From: Ligustrum vulgare
Taxonomy: Eukaryota > Streptophyta > Magnoliopsida > Lamiales > Oleaceae
Reading direction: 5' to 3'
Length of the DNA stretch: 64,000 bases
Assembly: GCA_963555705.1 (NCBI GenBank)
Contig: OY743174.1
Location: forward strand, 62,952,234 to 63,016,233
The translations under genes were made by a program, and so were the position numbers. Shown here piece by piece: positions 59,250-64,000 of this stretch (within the stretch, counting starts at the first letter, position 1; every line of letters starts with the position of its first letter). The notes under the pieces were generated by a model, which saw only the letters and a list, made by a program, of their open reading frames with translations, did not search any database and was not told the DNA's origin.

Positions 59250-60114
59250 ATGAGTGGTGGACGGGGTTACCCGAAGGCGACCTCAAAAAAGAACCAAAAA
59301 TGTGCCTTCAGGGCCGGGCCAAACCTCACAGGCCCCAGAAGACTCTTAAAGGTCGAGGGTAGAGAGGCCTCCAAGAGGTCGGGCTCCCCGCATTCAGATT
59401 CTGAGGTCGAGCCAGAGAACCCAACTCTAGCTGACTTTAGGAGGAGAATGCAGGATTCTTTGTACACGAGCCTCGTGAAAAAGTACCAGTACAAGGTGGG
59501 GCTGGAGCAAGGGGTCGAGCATCTCATGAGGGCGGCATTGCAGGTGGTAGTCGGGTTACTCCGTGCTCATAGATTTCCTTTTAAGGGAGAATTTTTCTAA
59601 CTTTTTATCTCGACCTGCAGATGCTCAGCATTACCCGGGGCGTTTCTCTCCAAAGCATAGAACGGGGTGAAACGGCAAGCCAGCTAGTCCACTCCGTTCA
59701 GTACGAGGCGACTCGAGCTGCAAATGCGAAGGAAGCCCTAGCGAAGATCCAAGCTGAGCTAGAAGCAATGGCCCAAGAGCGCGAGCAAGCCCTGGAAGAA
59801 AATGCTCATTTGGCTGAAGAATTGAAAAGGGCTCAGGAGAGGGAACTCCAAGCTGAGGCCTCTGCAGTGGAGGCTTTCAAGGGGTCAGAGAGTACAAGCT
59901 CGCCCTTGGCAATTACGCCCTTGAGTCATATACTCAAGCCATTAAGCAGGCTCGAGCTTGGTGCCTGCAGAATTCTCCCGACCTTGATACAAGCCCGCTG
60001 GCGGACTTCCCCCTAGGTGCGGATGAACTTGACCTCACCCCTTTTGAGGAAGAAGAGGACGGCGAAGGCGCCGAGGATGCGGAGAACGGGAGTGATCCCG
60101 AGCCTGAAACCTAA
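59250..60114 (+). pseudogene. second part of the antisense ORF, spliced coiled-coil region
   Basis: Exon 59250-59543 ends GCAG before GTGGTAG, and exon 59621-60114 starts after CGACCTGCAG; the 77-bp T-rich intron is phase 0. The joined product has a basic start, an acidic Ser/Pro segment (SDSEVEPENPTLADF), then a long coiled coil (59690-59880, AKEALAKIQAELEAMAQERE) and, after one missing base near 59890, a tail (YALESYTQAIKQARAWCLQN and an acidic end) that stops at 60114. This order is usual in proteins with the domain at 58239. An upstream piece from 59185 is out of frame with 59250. The 1-bp loss truncates the tail. Confidence 0.55.
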
Positions 60115-60241
60115 CCCCTTCCCTCTTTATGTTTTGAAAACATGTACTAAACCCGGGGTATGCCTCGGGGTCTACCTGTAAACTTGATTCTGATAAATGA
60201 ACTTGCATATTTCCTTTCTATGTTCTTCCCTTTTACTTGTG

Positions 60242-60280
60242 CTCTCTCTCTCTCTCTCTCTCTTTTTTTTTTTTTTACAA
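60242..60280. repeat. (CT)n / poly-T tract
   Basis: About ten CT units followed by about 15 T, between the antisense ORF and the tandem array. Confidence 0.8.
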
Positions 60281-60454
60281 GCTGATTACCGTTTTGAGCA
60301 CAGAAATTGTATCTATATGGGCGTAGAGATTAGGTTCAGACGAGCTCCAAATTTAATAATCAGATCCATTTATCGACTCGTTCCCGTAACTTGGTTGAAT
60401 GTATATTTTATAAGGGTCGGGCGATACCGAATCTATGAAGGTCGATTTAACCTG

Positions 60455-60920
60455 ACCTGTAATCATTGTAAGCTATTTGCTAATAATAATTTGTAATGTC
60501 CTGCCATGAGACCTTGTAAATTATTCGTGAAAGAATAATTTATAAAGTCTTACCATGAGACATTGTAAATTATTTGTTGGAAAATAATTTGTAACGTCCT
60601 GCCATGAGACCTTGTAAATTATTCATGAAAAAATAATTTGTAAAGTCTTACCATGAGAAATTGTAAATTATTTGTTGGAAAATAATTTGTAACGTCCTGC
60701 CATGAGACCTTGTAAATTATTTGTGAAAGAATACTTTGTAAAGTCTTACCATGAGATATTGTAAATTATTTGTTGGACAATAATTTGTAACGTCCTGCCA
60801 TGAGACCTTGTAAATTATTCGTGAAAGAATAATTTGTAAAGTCTTACCATGAGACATTGTAAATTATTTGTTGGAAATAACTTGTAAAGTCACGCGAATG
60901 ACCTTGTAAGTTATTCCAAG
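60455..60920. repeat. 49-bp tandem repeat array with alternating A/B monomers
   Basis: Units begin at 60500, 60549, 60598, 60647, 60696, 60745, 60794 and 60843, exactly 49 bp apart. Monomers alternate between a CCTGCCATGAGACCTTG type and a CTTACCATGAGACATTG type, so the higher-order period is 98 bp. Degenerate partial units lie at both ends. It sits between pol and the 3' LTR of the Tat-type element, a region known to generate tandem repeats that can seed satellites. Confidence 0.9.
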
Positions 60921-61195
60921 ATTTTGTCTTTGTAGTGCTCATTCTTCGGAAGGAATACTTTTATTAAAGGGGACTGAATGATGGACCTCGTTAAAACCTT
61001 ATCCAGAAAAATCCTGTGGGACAAAACCTGGATAAGGAAAAAGAGTACCCGTTCCTAACACTAAAACAAAGAACAGTGGACGCGCAGACCCGACCTTAAC
61101 AATTATTGATGGACGTGCAAGTATGAAAGTAAAAAGAATAAAATTGGACGCACAGGCCTGACATTTCTACGACTCTGATATAAAGAGAAACGTCT

Positions 61196-61981
61196 CTACT
61201 TGTAGTATGACTTCAAATTTTCCACATTCCATGGCCGAGGAAGATGTTTTGAATCCATTGTACGGAGGCTATATGAGCCCTTCCCCACCTTTCGGATGAC
61301 TTCGTATGGTCCTTCCCAAATAGGCCCAAGTTTTCCTGGTTGATGACCGGCAGCCTCACTGTAGCGAAGGACAAGATCTCCCATTCTGAATTCCCTCTTT
61401 TTTACTCGGATATTGAACTTCTTAGACATGGCCTGCTGGTAAGCTGCTATTCTTAATGATGCATTTTCCCTGACTTCTTCCAGAAGATCCAGACTTTCTC
61501 TCTGTCCCTCAATGTGGTCGGGCGATCCCGTGGCCATAGCACGGAAGCTCGGAATTGTTACTTCCACTAGGACAGCGGCCTCCATTCCGAAGGCAAGCAT
61601 GAACGGGGTCTCCCCTGTTGCAGTTTTGAATGTGGTTCGGTTGGTCCAAAGTATTTCTGGGAGGAGATCAGGCCAATCTCCCTTGGCACTATCAAGGTGA
61701 GTCCTCAAGTCTTACAAGATGAGTCTGTTCGTAACTTCAGCAAACCTATTACTCTGCGGGTGCGAAACGGAAGTCAACCTGTGTTCTATTCCCAAGTTTT
61801 TGCAGAATTGCTTGAAGGATTGACACTCAAATTGACACCCGTTATCTGTTATTAATGTCTTAGGATGACCAAAACGGCAGACTATTGATTTCCACACAAA
61901 TGCTTCCAACTTTTGTTCTGTGATTACTGCTAGCGGTTCGGCTTCCACCCACTTAGTGAAGTATTCCACAGCAACTGCCAA
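61196..61981 (-). pseudogene. Tat-lineage integrase core and C-terminal region
   Basis: The minus-strand frame from 61981 gives the integrase core. The first motif reads VAVEYFTKWVEAEP, with Glu where Gypsy integrases have the first catalytic Asp; the second Asp is in ITDNGCQF and the Glu in FAEVTNR. A TAA at 61712-61714 interrupts the frame, which then continues from 61708 with WTNRTTFKTATGETPFMLAF, a basic helix and the C-terminal GPIWEGPYEVIRKVGKGSY motif, ending at 61196. The altered first acid and the stop both argue against activity. Confidence 0.85.
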
Positions 61982-62032
61982 GAACTTGACCTGAACCCGG
62001 GCTATGGGGAAAGGTCCCAGTATGTCGATTCC

Positions 62033-62821
62033 CTATTGAGCGAAAGGATAGGGGCACATAATCGAGGATAGCTCTTCAGCTGGTTGATATAACCGGGCTA
62101 TGAATCTTTGGCACTTGTCGCAAGCTTTTACATAATTGAGTGTGTCTTTCTTCATGGTTGGCCAATAGTACCCGTATCGTATCAACTTCAATACTAAAGC
62201 TCTCGCTCCCTGGTGTCCCCCACAGATTCCTTCATGAACCTCGGCCATAGCAAGGGCTGCTTCTCTCGGGGTTAGGCATCGCTGGTAAGAAAGTGTGAAG
62301 CTTCGAAGGAAAAGGGTATTATGCAACAAGGTATACCTCAGGGCCCTTGCTTTGATTCTTCTGGCCTCTGCTTTGTCATCTGAAAACTTTCCTGATGTTA
62401 GATATTCAATTATTAGATCCATCCAACTGGAGTCTTGATCTGAAATATCCATGACCTTGGGTTGTTGTGCGATATTGGGCTCATGAAGAGTTCGCACGAA
62501 CACGGTCCTCTCTAAGTGGTCTAGATTGGAAAAAGTAAGTCTTGATAAAGCATCTGCCTTGTGATTGGCGGACCTCGGAATTTTTTCTACGTAGCAAGAC
62601 TTGAACTTTCTTTGCAAGTCCAAGACCATCATCCTATAAGATGACATTTTCTCATCTTTTGCTTCAAAAGTTCCGTTTATCTGTTCTATCACCAATTGTG
62701 AATCACTGAGGACCTTGACATGCTCAACCCCTAGATGTTGAGCTGCTTGAAGTCCAGTAATCACGGCCTCATACTCTGCATCATTATTAGTCACTGGGAA
62801 GTCAAACCTTATTGTGCACAC
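62033..62821 (-). pseudogene. Tat-lineage second (archaeal-type) RNase H and integrase zinc domain
   Basis: It starts with TNNDAEYEAVITGLQAAQHL, then VLSDSQLVIEQING and ANHKADALSRL, the motifs of the extra archaeal-type RNase H that marks the Tat/Ogre lineage. After a linker comes the integrase HHCC zinc domain: HEGICGGHQGARALVLKLI, then CDKCQRF. TAG at 62033-62035 interrupts where relatives have Trp (before GIDILGPFP). Its first acid lies upstream, at about 62880, in the neighbouring frame (VDGASNATGSGAGII), separated by a frameshift near 62815. Confidence 0.85.
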
Positions 62822-64000
62822 TGAATTTCCATTGTGCCATCATCTTTTTTTAGTATGATTCCGGCCCCTGAGCCTGTGGCATTCGATGCTCCATCAACTT
62901 GCAAGGTCCATGTGGCCTCTTCCCTGTCATGACCTGTTGGCCCCCGAGGTCTTGGGGCGAGTTCGACGACGAAGTCAGCCAAGACCTGTGCTTTGATGGA
63001 AGGTCGAGGTTTGAACTCAATGTCATACTCTCCGAGCTCGATTGACCATTTGAGTAGACGGCCCGATACGTCTGGTTTCTGCAACATTTGCTTCAAGGGC
63101 TGATTTGTGAGGACAGTTATGGCATGGGCTTGAAAGTACGGTCTTAACTTTCTGGCTACCGTGACCAAGGCAAGTACGAGCTGCTCTGCCAATGTATATC
63201 GGGTTTCTGCATCCAACATCATTTTGCTGACGTAGTATACCAGTTTCTGAGCCTTCTCTTCCTCTTTAACCAAAACGGCGCTCACGGCATGATCAGACAC
63301 TGCTAGATACAAGAACAGATTGTCCCCTGGATTTGGCTTCACCAATATCGGAGGAGTACCCAAATATTCTTTCAACTTCCTGAAGGAGACCTCACACTCC
63401 TCGTCCCATCTGAAGTTTTTATTTCCACGAAGAGTTTTGAAGAAGGGAAAACATTTGTCCGCTGCCTTTAACATAAATCGGCCCAATGCTGCTACTCTCC
63501 CTGTCAGCTTCTGCACTTCCCTGATATTTCGGGGAGGTTCCATTGATGCTAGGGCCAAAATCTTATCTGGATTAACTTCGATACCTCTCTGAGTGATCAT
63601 GAATCCCAAAAACTTTCCTGAGCCTTCTCCGAAGGCGCACTTCGCAGGATTCAGTTTCATATGATGTTCTCTGAGTGTACAGAATATGTCCTCAAGGTCA
63701 ACAATGTGGTCTTTCTTTCTTCAGCTTTTTACGACCATGTCATCAACGTAGACTTCAATGTTCAGCCCGATGTGTTTGGAGAAGACCATGTTTACCAACC
63801 TTTGATAAGTAGCTCCGGCATTCTTCAATCAAAACGGCATGACCTTATAGCAATATATTCCTTCATCTGCCATAAAGGAAGTTTTTTCTTGATCTTCCTG
63901 TGCCATCCGAATCTGATGATATCCCGAGAAGGCGTCTAGGAAGCTGTAAAGTTCAGAGCTTGATATGGAATCCACCAATCTGTCGATCCTGGGAAGAGGA
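62809..64000 (-). pseudogene. Tat-lineage reverse transcriptase and RNase H, running off the right edge
   Basis: From the edge leftwards: LPRIDRLVDSI, SFLDAFSGYHQIRMAQED (first catalytic Asp), VMPF-stop-LKNAGATYQR, and catalytic YVDDMVVKS, then a second stop, DHIVDLEDIF, and the 283-residue open part 63660-62809. That part has the RT thumb (KCAFGEGSGKFLGFMITQRG), the canonical RNase H (FLYLAVSDHAVSAVLV, YYVSKMMLDAETRYTLAEQL, LTNQPLKQML) and the start of the second RNase H. Stops are TGA at 63829-63831 and 63721-63723. Gag, protease and the 5' LTR lie beyond the window. Confidence 0.9.

Larger units (their letters stand above)
57211..64000 (-). mobile_element. Tat-lineage Ty3/Gypsy element, 3' part
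   Basis: On the minus strand the order is RT, RNase H, archaeal-type RNase H, integrase, tandem repeats, antisense ORF, PPT and LTR. The second RNase H and the antisense ORF are hallmarks of the Tat group (Ogre, Retand and relatives). Four in-frame stops and one frameshift show it is inactive. At least 6.8 kb lie in the window. Confidence 0.8.

Noticed and set aside
60455..60920. CRISPR-like regular repeats
   Set aside because: The repeats are contiguous 49-bp monomers without unique spacers, in plant retroelement DNA.

Overview
This window is nuclear DNA from a flowering plant, most likely a eudicot. It has no compact genes or operons, is AT-rich with many microsatellites, and carries spliced exons with GT-AG borders, a lignin-pathway cytochrome P450, and nested plant transposable elements (Copia, Athila- and Tat-type Gypsy, Helitron, hAT, Tourist-like MITEs, a SINE). 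The species cannot be named from the sequence.

Layout, left to right. 1-7451: a decayed minus-strand Copia element, with its 3' LTR cut by the window edge, a PPT, reverse-transcriptase relics, a PBS complementary to initiator tRNA-Met, and a 1417-bp 5' LTR. 7452-12744: gene-poor DNA holding an array of TTACGRCCGTAA palindromes and a MITE. 12745-about 19.3 kb: a minus-strand Helitron 3' end, then a MITE and a broken serine carboxypeptidase-like 51 pseudogene, plus an array of ATGTATCGATACAT palindromes. 19.7-23.4 kb: simple and tandem repeats, including 19 same-strand GTCACAA words and a 132-bp in-frame duplication. 24.7-27.7 kb: a tRNA-derived SINE, a Copia RNase H fragment and an Athila LTR relic. 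28.15-35.8 kb: a hAT relic split by a complete, young, gag-only Athila-type element (TSD GCTAG).

37.3-43.9 kb: tandem AT-rich units, a truncated Helitron, a fragment carrying an HVA22-like first exon, and a Copia pol with an intact RT-RNase H frame. 45.85-47.86 kb: the only host gene that is nearly whole, CYP98A (p-coumaroyl shikimate/quinate 3'-hydroxylase, monolignol pathway), with three exons and one 4-bp frameshift in exon 3. 47.94-56.37 kb: a gag-only Copia element inserted 67 bp after the CYP98A stop codon (TSD CCACG). Inside it sits an Athila solo LTR (TSD GTGGT), and inside that LTR a second copy of the 37-41 kb block, this time with a complete Helitron.

57.2-64.0 kb: the 3' part of a minus-strand Tat-lineage Gypsy element. 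It has a probable 3' LTR, a plus-strand (antisense) extra ORF with its own TATA box and an intron, a 49-bp tandem repeat array, and an integrase/RNase H/RT polyprotein broken by four in-frame stops and one frameshift; it runs off the right edge.

The features do not form a pathway. The window records layered transposition, apparent gene-fragment capture and repair-like duplications around one phenylpropanoid gene. I found no convincing wholly new biological system. The most unusual signals are the directional or palindromic short-word arrays and the captured host exons.
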